A stretch of DNA of 64,000 nt from Cantharellus purpuraceus (lineage: Eukaryota; Basidiomycota; Agaricomycetes; Cantharellales; Hydnaceae). The notes below the pieces were generated by a model. That model was not told where the DNA came from, searched no databases, and was given only the letters and a program-made list of their open reading frames with translations. Position 1 is the first letter of the stretch. Each line of letters begins with the position of its first letter. The DNA lies in the NCBI GenBank assembly GCA_025174535.1, contig JALBUN010000049.1:2004470-2068469 (forward strand). The letters run 5' to 3'. Both the position numbers and the translations under genes were made by a program. Below are positions 22,772-35,000 of the stretch, one piece after another.

Positions 22772-23600
22772 ATGTCCACAGCACTCACCACCACCAATCT
22801 CCTCCCCTCCTTGGTTCCTAAGCTTATGCCAACTGGCTTGAACTGGACCATATTTGCCATGCATTTCCAGGACACCATTGAAACAAAAGGCTTGTGGGGA
22901 TATTTTGACAGCACCACTGTTTGCCCCATCCTCCTTGAAACTTCCACTTCTAAACAGAAGTCTGCACTCACCCAGTGGATCAAGGAGGACTGCTCTGCCA
23001 AAGCCCTCCTTACCCATCACATCCCTGACTCAGCCCTGATCTGTATCCACAGAAAAACATCCCTGAAAGATCAGTGGAACCTCATCTCAAAGGAGTTCTT
23101 GTCAAAGGGTGCCTTTGCCCAAGCAGACTTGTGCACTCAGTCCATGGAGTCCAAGTGCCCCGACAAAGGCAATGTGCATGAATTTTTGGACAATCTGCAT
23201 GTAAGAAAGGAGGAACTGGTTACCTATGGGGTCATCATTGAAGAGAGACTACCACTCCACTATCATTAAATCCCTTCCACCTCATCTCTCTGCTTTTGTC
23301 TGAAATTTACTTACCAGCATGAGACTGTATAGCTCTACAAAAACAATTGATCCTGATGAGCTCATCTCACTGGTTTCTGAGGAGTACAAACAACATGTAG
23401 CACAGAAATTATGCTGTGCTGGAGGCAATACTTCAAAAGGGAATTATAAAAATGAGGCCATGTCTGCCTTACCCAATGGAAAGGGAAAATGTCCTGAAAG
23501 GAGGCCACATGGTGTCTGCTGGAACTGTGGTGACAAGGGACACTATAAGGACAAGTGTCAAGACATCAGTAAACAAAGGCCACTCCCAGAACAACAGTGA
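22772..23600 (+). pseudogene. copia-1 gag (UBN2-type) with CCHC zinc knuckle
   Basis: The open segment 22,772-23,269 reads LMPTGLNWTIFAMHFQDTIE, a typical copia gag opening, and keeps the helical UBN2-like core. A frame change near 23,255 leads to 23,319-23,600, which holds the zinc knuckle CWNCGDKGHYKDKC (CX2CX4HX4C). The protein packages element RNA in the family. It is broken by the frame change and cannot be made in one piece. Confidence 0.82.
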
Positions 23601-26600
23601 CACCACTAATGTTGCTGTTCAATTGGATTCTGAGACCAAATGTGCCTTCATGGCAGATGAGCTCTGGGAATCAGACTCAGAACTCCCACTGCTTTTATCA
23701 ATCATTGATTCAGACTCAGATGTAGAAACCACCAGGGAAAGCAAAGGAGACTGGTTCTCTGAGATTAGCAATGACTCAGACAATGAATGCAAGATGGAGC
23801 AGTCACCTGAAACTGACAAGAGCAATGGTTTTTCACTTGTCAATGATGACTTGGACTGCATTGACATTGATCTGAATAACGCACATGCAATTTGTGTTGA
23901 AGTTGATGAAAGAAATAGGACCTCACCTTGCATTGAAGTCTATGACTCAGGATGCACCACTCACATCACTCCTTACTGTAATGCAGTCCAAAACTTCATC
24001 AAGATTACTTCAAGATCATTCCAGGCTACAAACAAGCAAAACTTCAGGGCAGTTAGAATAGGTGAGATGACAATTGATATACCAAACAACATTGATATCT
24101 CAAAACTAAGGCTCACAGAAGTCCTGTACTCACCTGAAGTTGGCTACACTCTTGTGTTAGTTGGTCATCTTGATGATGCAGGTTTTGATGTGACATTTGC
24201 AGATGGCAAATGTACAATATGTAAGCATAATGGTAAGCTGGTTGGCATGGTCTCCAAATCAGGATGTGGCCTCTATTGTGTCTCACATGAGTCTGATACG
24301 GCAAATTTGACTACAGACATACTCACTTTGGATCAATTCCATTGTTGAATGGGTCATATCTCTCCTGAAATGGCAAGGAGATTAGTGGCTAAAGGTTTTG
24401 TAACAGGAGTGAAACTCAAGGACTCACCATCAGGAGACCCTTTCTTTTGTGAATCTTGCATATACACAAAGGCAACTCGCAGGCCTGTTTTCAAAACGAG
24501 TGAAGGTAGCCATGTCACCAAGTTTGGTGAAGAGATCCACAGTGATCTGTGAAGACCTGCTCTGGTTGCAATGAAAGGTGGAAAGAATTATTACATCACT
24601 TTCACAGATGACATGTCTAGGCTGATGCACTTATACCTTCTATGCACCAAAAACAAAGCCTTTGGTGCATACAAGGAATACAAGATCTGGTGTAATGTGC
24701 AGCTTGATGCTAACATCAAATCTCTACACTCAGACCATGGTGGTGAATGCCTATAGAAGGATTCATATCCTATCTCAAATCTAAAGGTACTATGTAAAAA
24801 CTCACTGTGTATGACACATGCCAGCAGACTGCCAAGATTCCTGTAGGGCAAAGCAGCACATTATGTGGTATGGCTTATGAATCACATCTTAACCAGAGTA
24901 GTAGACAGTAGAACACCATACGAGGCTGCTTTTGGGAAGAAACCAAACTTGTGTTATGTTCACAAATGGAGAGAAAAGGTGTGGGTATGCACTGAAACTG
25001 GTAACAAATTGGGTGGATGGATTGCAGAGAGATGCTGGCTAGGCATTGATGAGTAAAGCAAAGGCTTCCATATCTACTGGCCTGACAAGCAAACTGTGAG
25101 TATTGAATGAAATGTTTACCTTGACAATTGGAACATGTCAGGTTCTCGTCTCAAGGGGGAGGATTGGGAGCTTATTGAAATGAAATCTGACCTACCCTCA
25201 CCTGGTCCAGCTTCCCCCACTCCATCTCAATCTGCACCCATTGTCAAGCCATCACTTACTGGCATTGATACCATGGACCCATCCAAACTTGAAGATGCAC
25301 CTGGTAAATGACTGTACAAACCCAGTCAGCATGTCTGCAACATCCTAGATGGACATGGCATTGCTTCTTACCATCATCTGATCCTGTTGTTACCCCTAGA
25401 ATTCAGCTCCCTACCACTGTAAACCAAGATGTGGTTCTTGAGGGGGAGGGATCAGCAGACTGGATGATGACAATGGAAGTAATGGATGAATATGCACTGG
25501 TAGCTGAAATGAGTGAAGTCAAAGCTATTGAGCCCCAATCTCTAGCCCTGATTGGGAACTATGGGAAAAAGGCATTCATGAAGAATTAGCATTACTCAAA
25601 GAAGCCAGAACTTGGGAACTTCCCGTATTACCAGAGGATGCAAACATTGTTGGCTTCAAATAGGTTTTCTGTGTGAAAAAGGATGCAGTCAGTAACATGG
25701 TCAGATACACAGCCTACCTTGTAGCCCAAGGTTTCTTGCAAGTACCTGGTGTTGACTACTTTGACATGTTCGCCCCCATCGCTAAACTGGCCTCAATCCA
25801 AACAGTACTGGCATTAGCTGCTGCAAAGGATATGGAAATCCATCAGATAGATATCAGAGGTGCATGCTTAAATGGAAAACTCACTGATCAAGAGGCTATA
25901 TATATGACTTAACCTCCTGGATATCATGCTCCAAACTCTGCTGGAAAGGTGTGTCATCTTCAAAAGATGCTGTATAGACTAAAACAATCTGGGAGGTGAT
26001 GGTATCAAAAGCTTGTCAAAATAATGACTCATCATTTAGCATTCTCAAGATGTGACATAGATCAAGCTGTGTTCTTTTGATGCAACAGTGAAGGCTCCAT
26101 AATAATCCTAGTACATGTAGATGACTGCACAATCATAGCTTCTTCTACTCAGCTCATTGGTCATTTCAAATCAAAGATCTCAAAATTTGTTGAAATAACT
26201 GACCTTGGAGTTACATTGGCTGCTAGGGATTGAAGTCAGGCACAACCAAGAATGATGTACCATGCATTTTTCCCCATGCTCCTATATCACTTCAATCCTC
26301 CATTGGTTTAATCTGGATGAAATGAAGCTGTCATCAACTCCTATGCAGCTGGGCTTGCTCCTTTCCATGTTCCAAACACCCAAGACTATGGCCAAGTGGG
26401 CTCAGGTGCACAATACTTCATATTGAGAAGCCATCAGATCATTGATGTACACTGCACTAGGAACACACCCTGACATAGCATTTGCCATCCAAATATTGTC
26501 CAGATTTTCCACAAAATTTGGACCCACACACTGGAACGCCATCAAAAGGGTTTTCAGTTACTTAAAGTGCACGAAAGAGCTTTGACTGACTTATGAGCAT

Positions 26601-26979
26601 GCTCAAACTAAATTGATAGGATATGTGAACACAGACAGCAGTACAGCTGAAGACAGACATGCAGTTTCAGGATACATGTTCATAATCACCAGAGGAGCAG
26701 TATCCTGAAGTGCAAAGCATCAGTGGATAATATCTCTATCTACAACAGAAAGTGAGTACATAGCTGCTGCCCATGCTGCAAAGGAAGCTCTTTGGCTTCA
26801 TTCACTCATCAAACAACTTTTTGATGGAAAAACTATTCCCCACTACTATGTTTTCTGACAATCAATCAGCAATTGCACTTGCTACTATTCAATTAGTCTA
26901 CTACCTGACCAAAGACATGGTGGCAGATACACTCATCAAGACACTGCCATATCTGCAAAGGTCAAGCACTTTGCTATAG
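23600..26979 (+). pseudogene. copia-1 pol: protease, integrase, reverse transcriptase, RNase H, many stops
   Basis: The aspartic protease motif YDSGCTTHI lies at about 23,940. GMG-type GHISPEMARRLV begins the integrase zinc/core region at 24,349, with FTDDMSRL and HSDHGGECL following. PYEAAFGKKPN marks the integrase C-terminal module near 24,920. Reverse transcriptase has FAPIAKLASIQTVLALAA and HQIDIRGACLNG (25,760-25,880) and VHVDDC at about 26,113. RNase H has the DNQSAIALA motif near 26,858 and ends with MVADTLIKTLP. Stops at 24,346, 24,550, 25,053 and 25,909, among others, plus frame changes near 24,753 and 26,960, make it non-functional. The TIR element copy 2 lies within its last codons. 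Confidence 0.85.
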
Positions 26980-27545
26980 ACGCTTGTTCAGAAATACAAC
27001 AAATACATATATACAACCTATTTTCCTCAAATTTTATACAATACACTTCAATTCAAACTTATTTTCATATTTCAACATGATTCTTAAATTTTACACAATA
27101 TACTAGATTAAAACATATTGTGATATTTTGGCATAATTCTCAAAAATAATTCTTTTTTTCCTGATTTAGTGGTGGCAACTCTCTTGAGGGAACATCCAAA
27201 TATCATTGATTCTTTCTTATACAATACTTGTAACATAATTTAAACTATCTTTTAATCCCCACCTGGTATTTGTATATCTAAATACCCTATATAATACCAA
27301 TTATATTAATACATACATTCCTATTATATCCATGTAAATGATTATGTTCATCTCAACCAAATATCTTATCTTTTAAAGTTTATTAAAATATAGAATATAT
27401 GTTTATATTTATGAAAATTTCACACATCTGAAATCTTTTAAGATATCCAAATTGTAACTCCCTGGCTTTATGTATCATTGAAATCCTGATGTATATCTCC
27501 TATACATCAGAATATTGTATACTGACATGATTCCGAACAAGCGTC
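26979..27545 (-). mobile_element. TIR element copy 2, inside the last codons of copia-1 pol
   Basis: The 567-bp copy is in inverted orientation relative to copies 1 and 3 and is bounded by GACGC...GCGTC. The flanks ata/ata give a 3-bp target duplication. If it is removed, the reading frame runs on as ISAKVKHFAI joined to ELRLSTV and a stop, the expected end of copia pol. This fixes the insertion point exactly. Confidence 0.85.
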
Positions 27546-27579
27546 ATAGAACTCAGACTGTCCACAGTTTGAGGGGGAG

Positions 27580-28488
27580 TGTTGGAAGAGTAGATGTGGC
27601 AGTATGACAAACCATGTCACATATTCATTTGGCAGCCTTGTTGTTCACTATAGACGCTTGTTTGGAATCATGTCAGTATACAATATTCTGATGTATATCT
27701 TATATATATCAGAATTTTAATGATACATAAAGTCAGGGAGTCACAATTTGGATATCTTAAAAGATTTTGGATGTGTAAAATTTTCATAAATATAAACATA
27801 TATTCTATATTTTAATAAACTTTAAAAGATAAGATATTTGATTGAGATGAACATAATCATTTACATGGATATAATAGGAATGTATGTATTAATATAATTG
27901 GTATTATATAGGGTATTTAGATACAAATACCAGGTGGGGATTAAAGATAGTTTAAATTATGTTACAAGTATTGTATAAGAAAGAATCAATGACATTTGGA
28001 TGTTCTCTCAAGAGAGTTGCTACCACTAAATAGGGAAAAAAGAATTATTTTTGAGAATTATGCCAAAATATCAGAATATGTTTTAATCTAGTATATTGTG
28101 TAAAATTTAAGAATCATGTTGAAATATGAAAATAAGTTTTAATCTAAGTGTGTTGTGTAAAATTTGAGGAAAATAGGTTGTATATACATATTTGTTGTAT
28201 TTCTGAACAAGCGTCTATATATGGCTCTTGCACAGTCACAAGAGCATCTCCTTTTGTTCTCTTTCTTTGACTCTCTATTATTCTCAAAGATTTATATTGT
28301 AGCTAGTTTTTGCATCTCCTCTTTCTCAGTGGTTTGACACACTTGTGCAAATGCTGAGGTAAGAGACTTGTTATTCATCTTATATTGATTTTTGCTCACC
28401 TGTAGTTACTCATACAGATAAATTATATAGTGGTTTGACATGCTTGTGCAAATGGTGAGTTACTCATACAGTTGCATTAAATTTTACA
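27580..28488 (+). repeat. copia-1 3' LTR, carrying TIR element copy 3
   Basis: It starts TGTTGGAAGAGTAG right after a purine tract and ends attttaca at 28,488. It contains TIR element copy 3 and two segments missing from the 5' LTR, including an internal near-repeat of gtggtttgaca(c/t)gcttgtgcaaatg. Confidence 0.82.
27653..28215 (+). mobile_element. TIR element copy 3, inside the copia-1 3' LTR
   Basis: The 563-bp copy is bounded by GACGCTTGTTTGGAA and TTCTGAACAAGCGTC, with tata on both flanks. It is nearly identical to copies 1 and 2. With copy 2 it forms an inverted pair separated by 107 bp. Confidence 0.85.
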
Positions 28489-30225
28489 AGTTGAGTCTTC
28501 ATCACTCCCACTTGATAAGCTCTCAATGAGATGGGCTCTCCCCTACTCCTAGCAATCCTCTAAATTTCTCAAATGCATCTCTCAGAATCTGCTTTGTGAA
28601 GATATCGGCTAACATATCCTTAGTAGAACAATACTTATTAGGGTATATGAAGTTCTAAACTACTTCAAATAAGGACTATTATTTAGTAGTTTCAAGGTAT
28701 TTTCAAATATTCTAATGAATGTACTTATATTTTGCATTTTTATATATTTGAGCCCACAAGTATATATAATAGGTTGGTTACTGATATAATATGTCATGTG
28801 ACTTCAAAGAGCACTTGCATGCAAATGATGCACATATTACATAAGCAGCAGAGTTCATGCACTTCAGCCAAAAGCAGCCACAGAAGGTTCTAATACCTTC
28901 ATGGACCTTCCACAAGGTTCTCCAGCCTTCTCTTTCCTTCTAGGAGCTTCTCTAAGTCTCAGGAATATTCTCTAATTAGTTACATAAGCTAGATAGCCTG
29001 TGTATATAAAAAGGGCTGCAACAGCAGTGCAATAAAGAATATCTTTTACCACACACACACAGCAGTGTCTACTCAAGCATTGAGTAATCATCACATAAGC
29101 AGCATGCTTATATCAGCTACTCTTAAGATATATTAGCTTTGATTGACTCTCAGAGTAGCCAGAAGCTATTATATTACAAGCACAGCAGGCTCTAATATTA
29201 ATCAAACTCAGAGAAGAGGTTAATATGGAGTAGCTGATTGGTAATTAACACACTACAAGCCCACTCAGAGCAGTAACTTGAAGTGTATTAATTGTTATTC
29301 ATTGATCAAGAACCTTACATGTGTAATTGAGACTCTGAGGTTAGTCAGGTTAATACGTACCAGGCTATTGGTTGGTCAAGAAAACTGCACATTTAATTGA
29401 GACTCTGAGGTTAGTCAGGTTGATATGTACTTTGCTACTGATCGGTTGGTTCAACTGTAGGCATTTCAATAAATCAACACCACAGTCTATTAACTCACCT
29501 CTTTGAGATGAGATTAATATCCCTTGACTGTTGATTCTATCACAGATAAGACACGTACAGTGAATACACTCATTCAGAAGGAAGTGTTCAAGTGCATATC
29601 TATCTTTTTACATTGAAGGGATTATTGTTGGCTTTAATCCACTCAACCCACAGTTCTGAGACACTAGGTTACTTCCCCCTTTGATGTATCTGAACCCTTG
29701 AATGCCTGTCAATCTTGACTTTATATTGCATCAGCAGTAAAGCATGAACTACACATGACAAGCATAAAAATCTCTATTGCTTCACTTCCTGTAGCAACAT
29801 TGATTGTGTTTGTTCACCAGAGTTTAATTTCTTAATTGGATTCTCCATTAAAATAGTTTCAAGCTTATTGCTAGCCTTGAAAGGCCATACATCCTTGGGC
29901 TAAACTTAGATTGTGATTAACACCACAGTTTAGATTGAAGTTCATGGTTTCAAAATAATACTATAGGTTGATTTCATTGTGATCCACTTGTTTCTGGATA
30001 AAGTGGTGATGAATATCTATATGCTTAGCATGTGTGTGAGCAATCAGATTTCATGCTAACATGATGCATCCTTGGTTATCAGCATGAATGACAGTGGTTG
30101 TGACAGGTGGGTAACCTAAATCCTCAAGTGAGATCCTAAGCCAGATCACATCCTTTGTCACATTTGATACAGCCATGTATTCCACTTTAACTGTGGACAG
30201 TGTAACTGTTGGCTGATTTTGTGAT
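28489..30225 (-). pseudogene. copia-2 pol, RNase H end, split by LTR-Y copy B
   Basis: On the minus strand the part at 30,225-29,958 encodes the copia RNase H core: ADNQGCIMLA after a stop-rich stretch, then HAKHIDIHHHFIQKQVDHNE. After the LTR-Y insertion it resumes with STKDMLADIFTKQILRDAF and EKFRGLLGVGESPSH at 28,650-28,540. This belongs to a copia lineage different from copia-1. Stops and the two insertions make it dead. Confidence 0.8.
28661..29957 (+). repeat. LTR-Y copy B, inserted in copia-2 RNase H
   Basis: The 1,297-bp copy runs from TACTTCAAATAAGG to ttcaaaata and is the reverse complement of 7,486-8,829. TATATAAAAAGGGCTGC near 29,003 followed by aataaag about 20 bp later supports an LTR-type promoter and RNA end, reading plus. 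Copies A and B lie in unrelated host elements, which confirms it is mobile. Confidence 0.7.
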
Positions 30226-30297
30226 TGTTATGACTATATTCATTAATTCCCAGATTCCCATCTAATCCACCCAGATCCCCACACATATGAAGTCTAT
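30226..30297 (+). repeat. gypsy-1-family LTR fragment
   Basis: It starts TGTTATGACTATATTCATTA and matches the reverse complement of the end of the gypsy-1 LTR up to the tctat word at 30,293. The gypsy-2 LTR begins there, so gypsy-2 probably inserted into an older LTR of the gypsy-1 family. Confidence 0.6.
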
Positions 30298-30889
30298 TGT
30301 TAAGGGCTGATATCCTGGAGGTTCAATGGAGTAGCCAGAGTTCAGATGCTAGTGAATAAGGGGAAAAGACTTTACTGTTCCAGTTCAACTGGAGACAGTA
30401 TTGAGCAATAACTATTGAGTTGGATTGAGTGGACTTAGCTTCAACTTGTGTGTTGCATCCCCTCAGATTGTCAGTCCAATATTTTGGAGTCAGAGGTATG
30501 GAGTTGAAGATCCTGAGTTTGACTTGTCAAGAAGGTACTTGTCAAGAAGCTAGCAACCAAGAAGATGATGAGGCAAATCTTAGTCGATATACAAACTACT
30601 GTAACATACAAGAAGTAGCCCATATAAGTATGTAGAGAATTGAATGATAAATGATAGAACAATAAGATGGATATGGAATACAACATGGAAAGGAGTTTGG
30701 AGTTTGGACTCAAGTCCAAATGGACACTAAGCAATATAATTGTTGTAATCCATAAGTAGAAATGACTTATAAGGGAAACAATAATGGAGTTTGGGGTTAA
30801 TGGAGGTGGGGTCGACAGAGGTGGAGTAAGAGGGGATGGAGCAGGAGATGGAGATCTGGAGATTAGACTTGGTGTTACAGGATGTAACA
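30298..30889 (-). repeat. gypsy-2 LTR (3' LTR relative to pol)
   Basis: This 592-bp block starts TGTTAAGGG and ends GATGTAACA. It shares scattered words with the gypsy-1 LTR, such as acttagcttcaacttgtgtg and ccaatattttggagtc, and is followed by gtatctccc, the same purine-tract complement seen after the gypsy-1 LTR at 567. It is thus a related but distinct LTR family. Confidence 0.68.
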
Positions 30890-31033
30890 GTATCTCCCTT
30901 CTAGATCAAGCCCATGAGATCTTAGTCAGCATCATGGGAAAATGGTCAGTATATGTGTTTGAATTGGCACATGAGGCTGGGCCATTATTAAAACGTGTGT
31001 TATCTTGCTCCTTATCTCTTACCACCAACTACA

Positions 31034-31988
31034 ATGCCTTCTGCTAAGGAACTTTGCCAGCAATGCACTGAATTGGACAGGTTGATCACTGAGACAAAGG
31101 TGACGGAGGAGAAGAAAAAGCAGGTGGCTCACATGAGGGTTGCTGAGGCTGCATGAGTCAGGGTGGAGGCCACAAAGAAGAGGGCCACATCACAGGTATC
31201 TGTCAAAGGCAAGGAGGTCATCTGGGACCTTGACAAGAGTCCAAATTGGACCTCATATGTGATATGTGCATTAAGTGTGAAGATGTATGCAACTGGGCAA
31301 TGGTAAGTGGAATGGTGTCTGGAATTAGATTCCATACTGATTGTTGTTTTTGTTTTCTAGACTGGTAAATCTCACTCATGCCTTGCTTGCCAGCAGAACC
31401 AGCTGAAGTGCAAGGTGAAAGGTAATGCCCCTCCTCACTGGAAATGTGATTGTGAAGAGGGCAGCAGCACGGTGGACCCTTCGCCTAAGCATCGACAGAC
31501 AAGGACCGTGAGTATGAGTCCTGCCACTGAGGTCATGCCTCTGGCATTGGTTGAAGCCATGCAGGATGTCAGCACCAACGTGGCTGCAGTGGCTTGTCAT
31601 TTAATCAGCGTTACCAAGCACGTTGAAGGAACAAATGCAGCTCTTTGGGGCATCGAGGCTCATGTGGGTGAGGTCATGGGGATGTTTCAATGTTATATGA
31701 TGGAAACGAGATGGGGCCCACTCCAAGGGGAGCTAGAGGAGTTGAAGTTAGAACTCCTGGGTGCCATATATGACTTAGACTCAAACTCCTTGGGGTCCTG
31801 GGATACCACAGATAACTTCAATCACAGATAACTTCAATGGGTTGGATGACAAGGAATGGTGTCCATGGGAGGAGATAGACCAGATGATTGAGGAGCAAAA
31901 GCTGGAGTTAGAGGTTCCAGAGAAGGAGATTTCAGAGTCAGGGGAAACAGTGGATGAGGGTCTAAGGGGTTGGATGCAAAGGAATTAG
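31034..31988 (+). pseudogene. Antisense accessory ORF of gypsy-2 with two CX2CX6C motifs
   Basis: The frame starts at 31,034 (MPSAKELCQQCTELDRLI) with a short Lys/Glu-rich coil. The cysteine motif CDMCIKCEDVC lies at 31,258-31,290. A canonical 58-bp intron follows (31,303-31,360), then CLACQQNQLKC at 31,379-31,411. Both halves have CX2CX6C spacing, as in Zn2Cys6 clusters. A helical stretch (31,530-31,790) and an acidic C-terminus ending at 31,988 complete it. Lesions are a TGA near 31,156 where CGA is expected, a frame change just before the first cysteine motif, and a 16-bp direct duplication near 31,810-31,842. The stop is about 70 bp from the end of convergent pol. Function is unknown; it is the same kind of protein as 708-2,365. 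Confidence 0.68.
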
Positions 31989-32057
31989 AGGTCAAGGAGA
32001 AGTGATGTATCTAGAGAAAATGAATGACTGATTTCTTGGAGTAAAAACTGGAGTGAA

Positions 32058-35000
32058 TCAAAACAAGATGGGGCCAGGTTTGTGAGGGTAGACCTGATGG
32101 AAATCAGAGATAATCTCCATCACATGTCCTAGTTCTGAGGCTGATAGCCAGGAGGTTTCTTCATTACTCTGGTTCTCCATCTATGACAATAGGAGGAACT
32201 GGAGTTGGTGCTCAACCAGAGAATGGATCTGGAGTTGATGATTCGAGCATGGAAACGTGGAAGACAGGGTGTATGGAGTGCATGCTTTCTTGGAGACGGA
32301 GGGTAAAGGAGTTAGAGCCTGCTTGAGCAATGATCTCAAAAGGACCAAGATATTTCTCCAATAGTTTCTTGGAAGGTCTCATGGTATGTATGTTGTCAGA
32401 TTTGACGAAAACCTTGTCTCCTACCTTGAAGTCTGGAGCCAGAGATCGATGACAGTCAGCGGAGGTGGAGTAATGGAGTTGGGCATTGGAGATGGTCTTT
32501 CAGAGATGCTGATGGAGTTTGTGGAGGTCCACAGCGAAGTCTTGAGCTCTTGGGGAAGCGAGGTCTTTGGGTGGTAACTCTTGTTGACAAAGAATGGGGA
32601 TACACCAGTAGTGGCATTCAGAGCATTATTATATGCAAATTCTGCGAGTGGAAGTAAGTCGGACCAGTTGTCCTGTTGGTAGTTGCAATAAACTTAGAGG
32701 GACTGTTCCAGAGTTTGATTCATTCATTCGGTTTTTCCATCAGCTTCCAGATGGTATCCAGAGGGGAAGTGGAGTTTAATGTCCAAGGCCTTTCTGAGGG
32801 TTTGAAAAAAGGAGGACACGAACTTGGTACCATAGTCAGAGGTAATGTGTGATGGAACTCCATGCTTGGAGAAGACATGAAGCACGAATAGTTTTGCAAG
32901 TATAGGAGCTGTGATGGTGTTGACTGTAGGGATGAAAATGGACTGCTTGGTAAGGCGATCCACAATAACTAGGATGGTGTTGTAACCAGAGGATGCTGGA
33001 AGCTTCTCAATGAAGTCCATGGATATGGAGTTCCATGGACTCTCTGGAACAGGGAGTTGCTTGAGTAGTCCATAAGGACAATATCTCTGTGACTTTGAGC
33101 ATATACAAGTGGTACATGATTTGATGTAGGACTTAACAGAACCATGGAGTTTGGGCCAGATATAGTCTCACCTGATTAGGTCTATAGTTCAGTTTTTTCC
33201 AAAATGACTGGAGTACATGGAGTCGGAGATTGTTCACATCAGAAATGTAGATGCAGTTGTCGAGACAGAGTAAGCCTTCCAAGCCAATGGACCAGTGATT
33301 GGTCAGTTTATTGAGATGATCAGAGATGGCTGGATCTGATTGGAGTGTGGATTGGATATTGGAGTGGAGTGTATCAATGTCCATAGTGATGACTGCTTGG
33401 AGGATTGGGGAGTAGAACATCATGGCTCAGAGGGATGCAGTTAACTGTTCATTAGTGAACACAGGCCTAAAATTATGCAGATTTACTGCTGCATAATCAT
33501 CCCATTGTCTAGTTAACGAGTCTGGTTTTGTACTGAGTTTGCCAGGATGGAAACAGATTACCAGATTGAACTGGGAAAGGTATTCAGACTAGCAGGCTTG
33601 CTGCCATGTAAGGAGTTTGGTAGTTGAAAAGTATTTGAGGTTCTTGTGGTCTGTAATGACATTGACCAGAGTTGGAGATCCTTTGAGGTAATGTCACCAG
33701 GACTTGAAAGCTTCAAAGATTGTGAGTAGTTCTTTATCATGGACATTATAGTTGAGTTCCACCAGAGTGAAAGTCCAGGGGTGGAAAGCTATCAGGTGGA
33801 CCTCATTGTCTGTTGGAGAGATGGTTGATAGAATAGTTTCTACAATGATCAGGGATCTGGGATTCCATTGTGATAAGACCGGAGCTGTGATGAAAGCTCT
33901 CTTTAATGTTTTGAAGGATGTCCAACAGGAGTTCAAGAACTCCCATGGAGTTCCTTTATGAGTTAAATAAGTCAGTGGAACTGTGAGATCAGAGTAGTTG
34001 AATATGAAATGCCTATAGAAATTGGCAAATCCTAGGAAGGATTGCACATCTTTGACTTTGTGGGGTTCTGGCCAATCTTGTATTACCTGGACTTCGCTGG
34101 AGTCCATAGTATGTCCATTTGGAGACAATATATATCCGAGGTACTTGACCATGCTCTCGTGGAAAGAACATTTGTTGGCTTGAGCATACAGCTTGTGCTT
34201 CCAGAGTTGGAGACAGACTTCATGGACATGGCTGCTGTGTTCTTCAGAGTTGTCGGAGTATATCAGGATATTGTCCAAGTACACAAGAATGCATATATCC
34301 AGGAGGTTGGAGAAAATGTCATTCATAAGATGCTGGAATGCTGCTGGAGCATTGGTAAGTCCAAAGGGAATAACGCACCACTCAAATGCACTGTAGTGAG
34401 TGCAAAATGCAGTCTTCCATTCATCACCTTCATGAATCTGGACCAGATGGTAAGCATGCCAGAGATCAATTTTGGTGAAGAATCAAGCCTTTCTAGGACT
34501 GTCAAGGAGATCAGAGATACGAGGAAGTGGATAATGATCTTTTTTGGTGATTTTATTGAGACCCCTGAAATCGACACAAAGTTGGAGGGATCTGTCTTTT
34601 TTTTGAATGAAAAGGACTGGAGCGCTGCCCAGAGATCAGGTTGGCCGGATGAAACCATAAGATAGATGCTCATCAATGAATTCTCAAAGAGCCTGGAGTT
34701 TGCTCTGGGACAAGGAGTAGATTGGACCAAAAGGAGGAGATGTTCCATCTTCCATTTCAATCTTCAAATCATATGGCTTGTGAGCAGGGAGTGTGTCAGC
34801 ATGGGTTTTGCTAAAAATGTCCATGAATTCATGATATTTGGTTGGAATGTTCTTCATGTCCCCAGAGGGTCCTCAGAGTTCTTTGGAACTGTTGAGGAGA
34901 TGAACAACTTGAATGTTTGCATGTCAGCTTGGGAAGAGTCATGGGCAAAGGCTGCCACATTGACGAAAGCTATTTTTGGAGCAACAAATGGAGACAGAGT

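Larger units (their letters stand above)
22541..28488 (+). mobile_element. copia-1, full-length decayed Ty1/copia retrotransposon
   Basis: The element is bounded by LTRs at 22,541-22,723 and 27,580-28,488 and by flanks agctg and agttg, a 5-bp target duplication with one C/T change. The order gag, protease, integrase, reverse transcriptase, RNase H defines Ty1/copia. A purine tract (tttgagggggag) precedes the 3' LTR. Two TIR elements are inserted, one at the end of pol and one in the 3' LTR. Without them the element would be about 4.8 kb. Confidence 0.88.
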
